A DNA stretch of 64,000 nucleotides from Gammaproteobacteria bacterium 45_16_T64. GTDB lineage: Bacteria; Pseudomonadota; Gammaproteobacteria; Pseudomonadales; Ketobacteraceae. How positions within the stretch are numbered: the stretch's first letter is position 1; the number at the start of each line of letters is the position of its first letter. This document shows, piece by piece, positions 37,675 through 47,052 of the stretch. The notes below the pieces were generated by a model. It had not been told where the DNA came from and did not search any database. It saw only the letters and a list, made by a program, of their open reading frames with translations. Made by a program: the position numbers and the translations under genes. The stretch spans positions 1 through 64,000 of the forward strand of contig MABD01000014.1 in assembly GCA_002162955.1 (NCBI GenBank), written 5' to 3'.

Positions 37675-39006
37675 ATGGACCAATCAGTCACAAACACCAA
37701 CAAAATATCTGCACGTTCGTCCATTAAAAAAACTTTTATGGGCGGCCTATTCATCGCTTCAACCTTATTCGCCCAAGCAGCTTTTTCTGCTGAGCACCTG
37801 CAACCCATTGATGCATTTAAGACTATCATGGTAGACGGTGTAGACCTACCAAGCGCTATTGGCTACCCTATTTCACAATACTCGTTAGCCGCCGTCATTG
37901 ATGGGGAGATGGAACCGATTCCATTTCAAATCGATGAGTATAATGAAGGTGGCGCCGTTTACTTTGAAAGCTGGGACGTCCCTATTGCAGGATCAAAAGA
38001 CATTTTTGATCTTGAAGACAAATTACTGTTTGTCTACAAAGACAGTGGCTCGCGAAGAAAATCTCATCATCGTTATGACGGGAAGGTACTTCATGAAATT
38101 GAACTCACCAGTGATCAAGGTCATAAGCGATATGTTTATTTAGTACAAGGGTCCCGTTTGCGTTCTGATGAACATTATGTTCGATACAGTGCGGACGAAG
38201 CGTTAGTGGAAACAGACTTCTATTCCATCACCTACAACAAAGACAACCACATTAATTGGGATGACTTTTCTATCGTCAATTACGACGGTGAAGAGAATCC
38301 ATTCGACGCGCTAAAAATACGACTCGCGACCGGTGTTCTCACGAACCTCACTCGAACAGAACTCAATAACAAGGATCTCGTTGCTACGCCAGTCGGGGAG
38401 AAAGTTGGCCCTATTAGAAGTACCACGCAAATGGAAATGACGATGTGGCTAATGAAACTGCCAATACTTACGATGAGTTTGCAATTACATCACTCTCCTA
38501 GCTCACTGGTATACGACCTTCGATCAGTGTTACCTGCAACTCGTCGAGCCATGTTATCGGAGCCTGAGCTTAATATATCGCTAGAAGGCAACAACCTTTA
38601 CGGAACAGAGGTTCTTACCGCAGCAGGCCCTAAAGAAGCAGCAATAACCGATGGAGCAACCGGCGCAATAGAACAGGCACATCGTGATACTGGCATATCT
38701 ATTGAAAACAATTGGATTTTCGCGAGTACCAAACGAAACTTAGATTTTGTCGCCTTTTTTGATTATTTGGGTACCCAAACTGAAACAATCTCTCTTCACT
38801 ATAACGACGAACGCAGTATTGTTGACCTGCCAGAGAGGTTCCCGGGACAACTACCTAAGGTTGGTTATAAAATACACACATTACCTGCCGATGGTTTTTT
38901 TGGGTTTGCCGTAAACATTTTTCTCAGCAATGGCTTTAAAGGCAACCCCCACCTATTTACCGATAAACTCAGGCGACTGCCAGATCTTTCCATCTCCTCA
39001 CTATAA
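37675..39006 (+). CDS. Exported protein of unknown function
   Basis: The 443-aa protein begins with a charged N-region and a signal peptide (STLFAQAAFSAEH). AAGGTAG precedes the ATG. I do not recognise the family. The mature part is mostly beta (for example IPFQIDEYNEGGAVYFESWD, KLLFVYKDSGSRRK) and lacks Cys pairs or catalytic motifs that I can name. The product is probably periplasmic and made together with the SRPBCC-like protein upstream. A bidirectional terminator follows. Confidence 0.6.
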   Translation: MDQSVTNTNKISARSSIKKTFMGGLFIASTLFAQAAFSAEHLQPIDAFKTIMVDGVDLPSAIGYPISQYSLAAVIDGEMEPIPFQIDEYNEGGAVYFESWDVPIAGSKDIFDLEDKLLFVYKDSGSRRKSHHRYDGKVLHEIELTSDQGHKRYVYLVQGSRLRSDEHYVRYSADEALVETDFYSITYNKDNHINWDDFSIVNYDGEENPFDALKIRLATGVLTNLTRTELNNKDLVATPVGEKVGPIRSTTQMEMTMWLMKLPILTMSLQLHHSPSSLVYDLRSVLPATRRAMLSEPELNISLEGNNLYGTEVLTAAGPKEAAITDGATGAIEQAHRDTGISIENNWIFASTKRNLDFVAFFDYLGTQTETISLHYNDERSIVDLPERFPGQLPKVGYKIHTLPADGFFGFAVNIFLSNGFKGNPHLFTDKLRRLPDLSISSL

Positions 39007-39023
39007 CCGCATATTCACAATCA

Positions 39024-39051
39024 AAAAGCGCCACAGAATGAGTGGCGCTTT
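39024..39051. terminator. Bidirectional terminator
   Basis: An inverted repeat AAAGCGCCAC...GTGGCGCTTT with an 8-nt loop lies between the convergent 443-aa gene and yaeQ. A-runs and T-runs border both sides, which fits termination in both directions. Confidence 0.75.
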
Positions 39052-39076
39052 CATTTTATAGAATGCGATACTTAAA

Positions 39077-39610
39077 CTAGCAACCCAGAGTCACCCACTC
39101 TACTTCGCACTCCCCAGCCTCCATCGCGACATAAGCCGAATCCCCAGTAATCGTCACAGACATATCCATTGTCCGTGCAACGAGATTCGCTAAGGTTTGA
39201 ATACTCTCCCAAGGAAACTGATATACCTGCACAGATGTATCAGCATATTTTTCCTTATTCTGAGTCCACCACACATCTGACTTTGAGTTAAAGCTATACA
39301 CTTTCACTTCTCTCGCCAAACGCGTCGCTTTACGCATTCTCTCCACATCGGGCTCACCCACATCAATCCATAACGTCGTCTGACCGTCCAGCGTTTTTGC
39401 CCAAATATCCGCCTCTTCAACAGCAGACAAACCTTTGGTAAACACCAAAAACTCTTGCGCGTTAATACAATACGCCATAATTCTTGCCATCATCCGCTCT
39501 ACTGTTTCAGAGGGATGCTGTGCAACTGTGAGCTGAACCGAATCATAATAGTCGCGATTCAAATCCGACAATGTAACATTCAGCTTATAAATTGTGGGTT
39601 TCAGTGCCAT
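39077..39610 (-). CDS. yaeQ: YaeQ family protein
   Basis: ATG 39610 has AAAGG five bases upstream and gives the usual family length, 177 residues, starting MALKPTIYKLNVTLSDLNRD. Other conserved blocks are TLWIDVGEPDVERMRKATRL, QVYQFPWES and VARTMDMSVTITGDSAY. YaeQ has a fold related to PD-(D/E)XK nucleases; a catalytic role has not been established. It is 28 bp downstream of the phosphate-binding/OmpA gene. Confidence 0.9.
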   Translation of the reverse strand: MALKPTIYKLNVTLSDLNRDYYDSVQLTVAQHPSETVERMMARIMAYCINAQEFLVFTKGLSAVEEADIWAKTLDGQTTLWIDVGEPDVERMRKATRLAREVKVYSFNSKSDVWWTQNKEKYADTSVQVYQFPWESIQTLANLVARTMDMSVTITGDSAYVAMEAGECEVEWVTLGC

Positions 39611-39638
39611 GGTGACCTTTCCTATACGTAATACTGAC

Positions 39639-41018
39639 TTATTGAACCCACACTTCGACTCGGCGATTTTTCTCGCTGCGTACAGAGCCTGGATCTGCGA
39701 TTGCATCACCTTCCCCTGCAATCGCTTTCATGGAGTTTCGCACCCCTTCAGAACGCAATGCCCAGCGAACGTTTTGCGCACGAATACGAGACAACGCAGA
39801 GGAATTTTTATTCACCCCCAGCGGGTTCGAGTAGCCGATAAAACGAACAGTATCAAAACCATGGTCTGTACGCTCTAAAAATTCAACCAATCGTCTCACA
39901 TCAACTTCCGCTTTATTGTCCAGATTCGACGAACCCTTCCTAAAACGAACATTGAGGTTTAGGCGCCACCACGCTTCATTCATGCCCGTCCCTACCGGTA
40001 AACCATAAAGTTTCTGAGAAATAAAACCAGCATGTTTCACATGATCCTGGCCTTCATTAGACTCAACGTATTCGAGAAAAGCATCCACAACGGCGGTGTG
40101 TTTTGGCTTGGGTGAACGATAAAAGTACAATCTGCGAGACAACGGATAATCTTCTGTTGCAACACTAAGTTCCGAAGGCTCAATAGACGCTGACTTACCG
40201 TCAGAAATCCCCATTATTTTTGCATCATTCGTTGCCGCCAACGCAACAAACCCGATGCCATTTATATCGGTGCTCACCAACTCAGCAATTCGATCATTTG
40301 ATTCAAAACGCTTCGTACCAGAAGCTAACTTGCTTTTACGCAATACCAAGCTATTGAACGTATCAAACGTTCCGGACTTTGAGTCTCGAGCGTATACTTT
40401 GATCTTGTTGGCCACTCCCCCTACATCAGACCAGTGGGTAATCTTGCCTGTAAATATTTTTCTCAGTTGCGATAACGATAACTCCCCCACGGGATTATGT
40501 GGGTGAACTATTATGGCAAGTCCGTCAATCCCTATGACAACCTCGCGTAAATCTCCTCGCCCACCATCAATATTACTCATCAATGTTCTTTCTTTTGCTT
40601 TTACTAATCGAGACGAAGCAGCAATATCCGCGGAAGAACTCATCAAGGCTTTAAACCCAGTGCTTGATCCATGCGCTTCCATCTTAACCTTAAGTAGGGT
40701 TGACTGATTTCCAACCTGGTACTTTCCAACAATCGCTTGTTCATTCTTTTTAGATGATTTAACACTTCTTACATCGGTCGCACCCAACCCCATAAGAAAC
40801 CCCTCAACCAAAGCAGGAGACAATGTTGCCCCTACCGTATTTGAACCGTGTATTCTGAACAATACATGTTCTTTTTTAAGCGGTGATGGTAATCCTAATT
40901 CCACCGTGTGCAATTTGTTTTCTGCATCGACTTCCGCATTCACTGAAGAACCGAAAACAGCCAACAGGCCTGTAATTAAAAAAACACAAAACTGACATAC
41001 TCTAAGTAAACGCTTCAT
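39639..41018 (-). CDS. PstS-like phosphate-binding domain fused to OmpA C-terminal domain
   Basis: ATG 41018, preceded by GAGG, gives 459 residues with a signal peptide (cleavage near SSVNAEVD). Residues about 50-330 are a PBP_like_2 phosphate-type binding domain (RIHGSNTVGATLSPALVEGF; AHGSSTGFKAL; IDGLAIIVHPHNPVGELSLS; YARDSKSGTFDTFNSL). The last 110 residues form an OmpA peptidoglycan-binding domain (VRFRKGSSNLD; RAQNVRWALRSEGV; NRRVEVWVQ). The fusion would hold the ligand-binding domain to the cell wall, so it cannot act like a free transporter-bound PstS. No pst genes are adjacent. It may sense or scavenge phosphate, or assist adhesion; undecided. Confidence 0.85.
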   Translation of the reverse strand: MKRLLRVCQFCVFLITGLLAVFGSSVNAEVDAENKLHTVELGLPSPLKKEHVLFRIHGSNTVGATLSPALVEGFLMGLGATDVRSVKSSKKNEQAIVGKYQVGNQSTLLKVKMEAHGSSTGFKALMSSSADIAASSRLVKAKERTLMSNIDGGRGDLREVVIGIDGLAIIVHPHNPVGELSLSQLRKIFTGKITHWSDVGGVANKIKVYARDSKSGTFDTFNSLVLRKSKLASGTKRFESNDRIAELVSTDINGIGFVALAATNDAKIMGISDGKSASIEPSELSVATEDYPLSRRLYFYRSPKPKHTAVVDAFLEYVESNEGQDHVKHAGFISQKLYGLPVGTGMNEAWWRLNLNVRFRKGSSNLDNKAEVDVRRLVEFLERTDHGFDTVRFIGYSNPLGVNKNSSALSRIRAQNVRWALRSEGVRNSMKAIAGEGDAIADPGSVRSEKNRRVEVWVQ

Positions 41019-41175
41019 TAAAAAAACCTCATAGCATTTATACTGCAATAGAAAAACGTAGATAAAAAAGGGATAGCCCTTAGAACGATAGACAGGGGGG
41101 CGAGATTCTAACAATATTTTTGGCGTTGCATAGGAAATTTATGCGAAGTCTTGTAAATAGGGAATGGAATGCGGT

Positions 41176-41733
41176 TTAAATACTAATCAAATATGTTATT
41201 AAGCTCACAAAACTACTCGAAATGCCTATACCGATAGCGATTCCCATCAATACGTCCGTAGGATAATGCAACCCAAGGATTACCCTGGAAGCGCCAACTA
41301 AAATTGTAAAGGGTGCAAATAAAATACCCAGAATAGGAAAAAAAGTTGCAACAACAAGAGTAAAGCTCACCGCATGCAAGGTATGACCTGACGGAAAACT
41401 ATAACGGTCTAATGGTGGAGTGACACAATCAACATCGCTAAATGAAATATAGGGCCGCTCTCGTGCAAGGAAGCGCTTTAATACATCATAGATAAGTACA
41501 TTAACTGTCGCCATGATAGCCATTCCCATAGCGACAACCCAACCGTCATCGCCGTAGATAAAAGGCAAGACCACCATCAATGCAATCCAGATCCAACCAT
41601 CACCCAATCGACTCACTACGTTAAAAAACCGTCTAATACCCGTGGAGCGGCTAAATCGATTAAAGTACAAACAAAGACCAACCTCCTTGGCATCGATTTT
41701 TCGAAACAGTGCAACTATTTTTTGTTTACTCAT
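41176..41733 (-). CDS. PAP2-family membrane phosphatase
   Basis: The 185-aa protein has about five membrane segments and the three acid-phosphatase motifs: KRFLARERP, the PSGH of YSFPSGHTLHA, and SRVILGLHYPTD. It would dephosphorylate lipid phosphates (undecaprenyl-pyrophosphate or phosphatidate) at the membrane; the substrate is not determined. The start is taken at ATG 41733 (MSKQKIV), after GAGGGT. Confidence 0.87.
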   Translation of the reverse strand: MSKQKIVALFRKIDAKEVGLCLYFNRFSRSTGIRRFFNVVSRLGDGWIWIALMVVLPFIYGDDGWVVAMGMAIMATVNVLIYDVLKRFLARERPYISFSDVDCVTPPLDRYSFPSGHTLHAVSFTLVVATFFPILGILFAPFTILVGASRVILGLHYPTDVLMGIAIGIGISSSFVSLITYLISI

Positions 41734-41858
41734 AGGCAAATTTACCCTCAACGTTAATAAGAACTTCCATTAACAGTGAGGGTAATGCCGAGGTCTTAAT
41801 GAAATATTACAATTACATTAAGGTTTAATGACAACATAAACAAATATAACGCAAGCAC

Positions 41859-42311
41859 TTATATTGCTGAATGACTCAAAATCGCCTTTTGGTGTGACTG
41901 AACAAAAGAAGCTGGCATTCTACTAGGCCTACCGGTTGATAACTGAATGCACGCATAGCGAGAAACTGCACGCATCACCGTGACGCCGTCCACAGATCTG
42001 ACCAATTGAAAAGCACGGGACGAATATAATCGACCATCACTTTCCGTGATCCACGTGGCTAAGGTCAACTTATCACCGTCATGACTTGATGCAAGATAAT
42101 CAACTTCTGTACGCATTATAGCCATCGCCTTACCTTCCTTTTCTTGTAGCGACCACCCCATATCGATGTCTTCTACATGCTGCCAACTGATCGTTTCCAT
42201 CCAATGTAGATAGGTCACATTATTCGTATGGCCCAATCGATCGGTATGCTCAGATGTCACCTCAAGATCGAGAAGAATAGGATTAGCCCTATCCCACTGA
42301 ATATCACTCAT
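41859..42311 (-). CDS. 4HBT-type acyl-CoA thioesterase
   Basis: The 150-aa protein is a hotdog thioesterase of the 4-hydroxybenzoyl-CoA type. The active-site segment is DRLGHTNNVTYLHWMETISW, with the Asp seven residues ahead of the N-N, and further strands AIMRTEVDYLASSHDGDKLT and YSSRAFQLVRS. The acyl substrate is unknown. Its start overlaps the rhomboid stop by 8 bp, so the two are translationally coupled. Confidence 0.85.
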   Translation of the reverse strand: MSDIQWDRANPILLDLEVTSEHTDRLGHTNNVTYLHWMETISWQHVEDIDMGWSLQEKEGKAMAIMRTEVDYLASSHDGDKLTLATWITESDGRLYSSRAFQLVRSVDGVTVMRAVSRYACIQLSTGRPSRMPASFVQSHQKAILSHSAI

Positions 42312-43179
42312 TTATTAACTCCTGCGAACGATCTTTCCCACCAAAAATAATTGCCAGCAAGCTTCCCGTCAGCAACCCACCAAGATGCGCTGCATTAGCG
42401 ACAGGCCCAACAAACCCGGTGAAACAAATCACTAACCATGCAATCATAAAACTCAGTACCTTGGGGTTTAGCTGAACACCACTGGCTGGGTATACCCGCC
42501 CATAAAACCATAAATAACCCAGCAACCCATAGACAACTCCCGACAATCCTCCAAAATTATTGCCCGAGCTAAAGAATTGAGCCATGTTGCTAACAACAGC
42601 CACTATTGTAAATACCAACAGCAATCTCTTGGACGATTGAAAACGCTCTACAAAACCGCCTAGCTCCCACCACCACATGAGATTAAAGAGGATATGCAGC
42701 GGTAAGCCCGCTACGAGATAGTGAATAAACACCGGCGTTACCCAGCGCCACAACTCGACGCCAAACATTGCATCAACCGACGAAAAGAACTCGAAGTGAC
42801 TCAACCCGCTATTGCTCGCGCCAAACCCCGTAGCAAAAAAGACAAGTATGCTAATAATGCCAACAGAACGCGTCAGCCAACCGGATTCTTCCCACAAGGT
42901 TTGTAAGCCATAGCGCAGTCTGTTCGACATGCCATCGAGATCTCTTACCTCGGTCCGTAAATCAGTAGTACCGGGCGCAAACATGTACCGGCTGTGATTG
43001 GGTTCATTAAGAAATCGCGCCAACTCCACCTGTGCGACCTTAAGGGTCCTTTCATCTTTGAGAACCACTGCGCCATGATCACCCACTTTTTCAACTATAC
43101 AGCCAACACCCTGCGTATTTAGAAATTCAGCGAATGCTAATGCAGCATTAAAATCTTCAAACTCTTGCAACAAGATCAT
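42304..43179 (-). CDS. Rhomboid-family intramembrane serine protease (GlpG-like)
   Basis: The 291-aa protein has an N-terminal cytoplasmic domain of the GlpG type (residues 1-65), then six or so membrane segments. The catalytic Ser is in GGLSGVVYGLLG (near 211) and the His in ANAAHLGGLLTG (near 267), with a WWWELGG loop earlier. It cleaves membrane-spanning segments of other proteins; the targets are unknown. It is first in a pair with the thioesterase. Confidence 0.88.
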   Translation of the reverse strand: MILLQEFEDFNAALAFAEFLNTQGVGCIVEKVGDHGAVVLKDERTLKVAQVELARFLNEPNHSRYMFAPGTTDLRTEVRDLDGMSNRLRYGLQTLWEESGWLTRSVGIISILVFFATGFGASNSGLSHFEFFSSVDAMFGVELWRWVTPVFIHYLVAGLPLHILFNLMWWWELGGFVERFQSSKRLLLVFTIVAVVSNMAQFFSSGNNFGGLSGVVYGLLGYLWFYGRVYPASGVQLNPKVLSFMIAWLVICFTGFVGPVANAAHLGGLLTGSLLAIIFGGKDRSQELINE

Positions 43180-43199
43180 CTTTTACTTGCCTAAAAAGT

Positions 43200-43440
43200 A
43201 ACAACTTCTACATTGGAACCATAGATCCAAAACAAACTCAACAAACCGTAACAATACGCTACATCAAACCACATGTTCCAAGAGGAGATAGTCCGTATAC
43301 TTCATTTCAACGTAACTTATTCACCCCTTGGGGGGAAGTGTTCAACAGACATTGATACGTGCCGACTGTTTCTTACCATCGTTCCCTCGATAGGTAAATA
43401 CCATTGGGGCTTGCCGTATAAACGGTAGGCCCCTTTTTTT
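43200..43440 (+). ncRNA. Candidate plus-strand small RNA
   Basis: The 259-bp gap between the rhomboid start and the bcp stop has no open frame on the plus strand, yet it ends in a strong plus-strand intrinsic terminator. No plus-strand gene upstream needs that terminator, since the neighbours on both sides are on the minus strand. The segment contains several GGA elements and is less AT-rich than typical spacers here. The 5' end cannot be fixed; I see no convincing promoter. It is not an RNA class I recognise. Confidence 0.45.
43406..43440 (+). terminator. Plus-strand intrinsic terminator
   Basis: GGGGCTTGCCGT, loop ATAA, ACGGTAGGCCCC forms a 12-bp stem with two G-T pairs, directly followed by seven T. 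On the minus strand there is no T-run after the hairpin, so it does not serve bcp. Confidence 0.8.
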
Positions 43441-43912
43441 ATAGATTTTCTTCTAACCACGCGATCGTATCATCGTGATGAGACTTTGTTTTTACCTTTT
43501 CCATCACGTGTTTCAAACGTCCATCTTTACCCACAATAAACGTAATACGGTGAATCCCCATATATTCCTTACCCATAAACTTCTTTAACCCCCACACCCC
43601 ATACTTATCCGCAATGGCATGATCTTCATCAGATAAAAGGTCAAAGTTTAGTTCTTGCTTCACTACAAAATTTGCGATTCTCTTGACTGGATCAGGGCTA
43701 ATAGCAAACACCACGGTATCCAGCTTAGCGAATGCCTTCTTCGTATCGCGTATTCCACACGCCTGTACGGTGCAACCGGGGGTTGATGCTTTCGGATAGA
43801 AATACACAACTACATTCTTTTCACCGCGATAGTCCTTCAGAGTGATCTTCTCATCATTCTGGTTCTTTAGCGAAAACGCTGGGGCCATATTGCCGATCTT
43901 AGGGAATTCCAT
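43439..43912 (-). CDS. bcp: Peroxiredoxin BCP (thioredoxin-dependent thiol peroxidase)
   Basis: This 157-aa AhpC/TSA-type protein carries the BCP signature STPGCTVQACGIRD, with the peroxidatic Cys and a resolving Cys five residues later, as in E. coli BCP. It reduces hydroperoxides in the cytoplasm using thioredoxin. Other conserved parts are VVVYFYPKA, FAISPDPVKRIANF and LLSDEDHAIADKYGVWG. It is divergent from hemH, sharing a 135-bp spacer. Confidence 0.93.
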   Translation of the reverse strand: MEFPKIGNMAPAFSLKNQNDEKITLKDYRGEKNVVVYFYPKASTPGCTVQACGIRDTKKAFAKLDTVVFAISPDPVKRIANFVVKQELNFDLLSDEDHAIADKYGVWGLKKFMGKEYMGIHRITFIVGKDGRLKHVMEKVKTKSHHDDTIAWLEENL

Positions 43913-44047
43913 CGATTATTACCTTCAGTCTTATCAAACATCAATTTTAAAAAGGGATTATGGATTAATCCCTAGCAATTTCACAGTGTACAATTATTCT
44001 TTACAATACACGTACTTACTTCCCATCAAGATCAAGGACCTATAACA

Positions 44048-45031
44048 GTGCCCAGCGAAACCCCACCTTTTGGCGTATTATTGATCAACTTAGGCACCCC
44101 AGACGAACCAACCCCCCGCGCAATCAGACGTTACCTTAAACAATTCTTGTGGGATCCAAGGGTAATTGATACTCCGCGCGTCCTTTGGTGGTTGATTCTA
44201 CACCTCATCATTCTACCTATTCGCCCCAAAGTCATCGCGAAAAACTATCAAAGCATTTGGACCGATAAGGGCTCCCCACTCCTCGTATATAGCAATAAAC
44301 AAAAAGAAGCACTTCGGACGCTGCTTACATCGCAACGAAATCAAGCTATTCCCGTTGAAATTGCCATGACCTACGGCTCTCCATCAATTAAACATGCGAC
44401 AGACAAGTTGCTCTCTTCAGGCATTAGCCACCTCGTTGTACTACCGCTATATCCACAATTTTCAGCGACCACAACGGGGGCGGCCCTGGATGCACTGTCA
44501 GAAGCGCTAAGAACAACCACAAACATTCCCGAAATTAGCTTTATCCGTCATTATTACAAAGAAGACGGCTACATTAAGGCACTGGCAAATAGCATCAGAA
44601 CCTATTGGGAAAAACACGGTAAACCGGATAAATTGCTCTTCTCATTTCATGGCATACCAGAACATTACGAAACCAATGGCGATCCATACCCAAACGAATG
44701 CAGAGACACGGCCCATCTCACAGCTGAAGCATTGGGATTAGAAGAGTCAGAATGGATGCTTTCTTTTCAATCTAGGGTGGGTAGAGCTGAATGGGTAAAA
44801 CCGTATACGGATAAGACTCTCGAATCCCTCGGAGAGCAAGCGACTGGAAGAGTCGATGTTATTTGCCCTGCATTCTCAGTGGATTGCCTAGAAACCCTCG
44901 AGGAAATTGACCAAGAGAATAGACATATCTATATGGGGGCAGGAGGCCAAGAATATCACTACATACCTTGCTTGAATGCCGACCAAGAACATATTGAATT
45001 TTTTAGTAAAATCATCCAAAAACGGGTTTAG
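44048..45031 (+). CDS. hemH: Ferrochelatase
   Basis: The 327-aa enzyme inserts ferrous iron into protoporphyrin IX, the last step of haem synthesis. Family landmarks are FGVLLINLGTPDEP at the start, LPLYPQFSATTTGAALDAL, the catalytic His in LLFSFHGIPEHY, and CPAFSVDCLETLEEI near the end. It uses a GTG start with AAGGA nine bases upstream. The neighbouring peroxiredoxin gene is divergent. Confidence 0.95.
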   Translation: MPSETPPFGVLLINLGTPDEPTPRAIRRYLKQFLWDPRVIDTPRVLWWLILHLIILPIRPKVIAKNYQSIWTDKGSPLLVYSNKQKEALRTLLTSQRNQAIPVEIAMTYGSPSIKHATDKLLSSGISHLVVLPLYPQFSATTTGAALDALSEALRTTTNIPEISFIRHYYKEDGYIKALANSIRTYWEKHGKPDKLLFSFHGIPEHYETNGDPYPNECRDTAHLTAEALGLEESEWMLSFQSRVGRAEWVKPYTDKTLESLGEQATGRVDVICPAFSVDCLETLEEIDQENRHIYMGAGGQEYHYIPCLNADQEHIEFFSKIIQKRV

Positions 45032-45156
45032 AAAACACCACACGCAGGTAAATACCATCTACGCTTAGATAATAAGGCACCAAAACAGACAACGCATTGT
45101 TCGTACGAACCCTTTGGGTTATTTCTTATTGATTTAGGACCCTGTTTTACGCACCT

Positions 45157-47052
45157 ATGGAACTTCTAGGCTATTCGAAATTAGAGAAATTTGCTGAAGG
45201 CGGCATGGCGGTCCTGTTCAGGGGTATCCAAACATCCCTCAACCGCCCAGTAGCGATCAAAGTACTCAAAGCGGCGGTATCTGAAGCCCCCGAAGCCCGC
45301 CAGATGTTTGAAGCAGAATCCAAGATTGTCGCCCGTCTGGACCATCCCCACATTATCCGCGTCATTGACAAAGGCCTTACCAATGACGATATGCCCTATT
45401 TTGCAATGGATTTTGTTGAAGGAGAAACACTTAAAGACGCGCTCAAAGGCGACCATCTTAATAGCCGTCGTAAGCTACGCATCATTATTCAGATCGCCAA
45501 AGCGCTCTCTTATGCGCACAAAAATGGCGTTATACACCGGGATATAAAACCCGGTAATATTCTCATCGACAGAGAGAACAACGCCAGAGTCGTGGACTTT
45601 GGTATCGCCCGCCTATTCAGTGATGACACAGAATTAAGCCAAGCCTCAGAAGAAGGACTAACAGTAGGCACGCTGTCCTACATGGCTCCAGAGCAACACA
45701 TGGGTGCCAGCTACGCCTCTGAAGCAAGCGACATTTACGCTCTCGGCGTAATTATGTATTTGATGTTTACGAATAAGATGTACAAACCGGGGTATCCACA
45801 ACCATCCCATTTCAACAAAATGCTGCCTGCCGCTATCGACAAGATAAATATGCTTTGCCTTGCAGACGAAGCCCCGCAAAGACCAACAGCTGAAGCGTTG
45901 ATTGCATTACTGTTAAAATCAGCCAAAGGGGCTCATCTTAAGCAAGAACAAAAACAAGAAGCCAAGGCATCTTTTCAAGATCCGAAAGAGAAATTTCGTC
46001 TACTCGATATTATTAAAGAAACTGACTACAGTACCGTTTCATTATATGAAAATAGAGAAGACAACTCACTGATGGTGCTAAAAAAGCGCACCAATGACTT
46101 CTCCGGGTACAGCGAATCGGAGTTACTATCTCGGCTCAAGCATAAGAACATCATCAACATACGAGGCGTCACCCGTAACGATAGGATATTTATTATCGTC
46201 ATGGAATACCTATCGGGTGGGAGCTTGCAAAGCCGAATGGCAAAACCTCTAGAAGCCGCCGAGTTTCTAACCATTGCAGAACAGATCTGCGAAGCCATGA
46301 GTTTTGCACACAGAAACCGTATCGTGCATGGTAATTTGCGCCCACAAAACATCCTGTTTGATGAAAGTAATCAAGTCAAAGTCATGGACTTTGGGTTTGC
46401 TATTCACTATGAGTCGTCAAACGAAAAAAATTGGTACCAAATCCCAGATGAGCCAACCTCACAAGCTGCTGACGTATTTTCCGCTGGCGTGATATTCTAT
46501 CAATTGCTTACTGGTAGCCTTCCTCAATGGGATAAAAAAGCGCTCGTCATACACGATTATTGGCATGATATTCCCAAGCATTTGCAGAAAACCATCAAAT
46601 CCATGCTTGAGCGTATTCCCGGCAATCGAACACAGTCCTTCGATGATGTTCTACAGCAACTCAACAAACAACCAGAACCGACTCGAACCTATGCCACTGA
46701 ACGCTCACAACCAAAACCAACGTCCCCTGCACGCAAATCCCGGACACTGGTTTGGATTGCAACAGTGGGGCTTATTACTGTCAACATAGGTCTATACAGT
46801 TGGTTACTCCAAGGAGGATACCTAACCGACGAAATGCTGCGTAAAATCCCATATATGAGTGAAATTTTGGACAGCCAGAAAGTAAACACTCCTCAACACG
46901 CTGAAACAAAAAGCCTTTCAAAGCCAGCGTCTACTCATCAGAGGGAACCTTCACCCTCCTCCCCAAAAGCTACATCACCACCTTCTGATGATTGGGAAAA
47001 ACGACGCGTATTCAAAGATCAGACAGGTTCCGACGAAGATAGCGTATTTTAA
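45157..47052 (+). CDS. Ser/Thr protein kinase with a second, degenerate kinase domain
   Basis: In this 631-aa protein the first domain (about 5-265) is a complete Hanks-type kinase: GGMAVLF glycine loop, VAIKVLK, HRDIKPGNILID (near 126) and VDFGIARL. The second domain (about 285-500) keeps a Lys in LMVLKK and the DFG in VMDFGFAI, but its catalytic loop reads HGNLRPQNILFD (near 390), with the catalytic Asp replaced by Asn, so it is likely a pseudokinase. One membrane segment follows at about 528-550, then a Pro/Ser-rich tail of about 80 residues outside the cytoplasm. Autophosphorylation control by the second domain is a reasonable guess. Confidence 0.88.
   Translation: MELLGYSKLEKFAEGGMAVLFRGIQTSLNRPVAIKVLKAAVSEAPEARQMFEAESKIVARLDHPHIIRVIDKGLTNDDMPYFAMDFVEGETLKDALKGDHLNSRRKLRIIIQIAKALSYAHKNGVIHRDIKPGNILIDRENNARVVDFGIARLFSDDTELSQASEEGLTVGTLSYMAPEQHMGASYASEASDIYALGVIMYLMFTNKMYKPGYPQPSHFNKMLPAAIDKINMLCLADEAPQRPTAEALIALLLKSAKGAHLKQEQKQEAKASFQDPKEKFRLLDIIKETDYSTVSLYENREDNSLMVLKKRTNDFSGYSESELLSRLKHKNIINIRGVTRNDRIFIIVMEYLSGGSLQSRMAKPLEAAEFLTIAEQICEAMSFAHRNRIVHGNLRPQNILFDESNQVKVMDFGFAIHYESSNEKNWYQIPDEPTSQAADVFSAGVIFYQLLTGSLPQWDKKALVIHDYWHDIPKHLQKTIKSMLERIPGNRTQSFDDVLQQLNKQPEPTRTYATERSQPKPTSPARKSRTLVWIATVGLITVNIGLYSWLLQGGYLTDEMLRKIPYMSEILDSQKVNTPQHAETKSLSKPASTHQREPSPSSPKATSPPSDDWEKRRVFKDQTGSDEDSVF

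Noticed and set aside
43406-43440. The hairpin as terminator of bcp
   Set aside because: On the minus strand no T-run follows the stem; the T-run is on the plus strand only.
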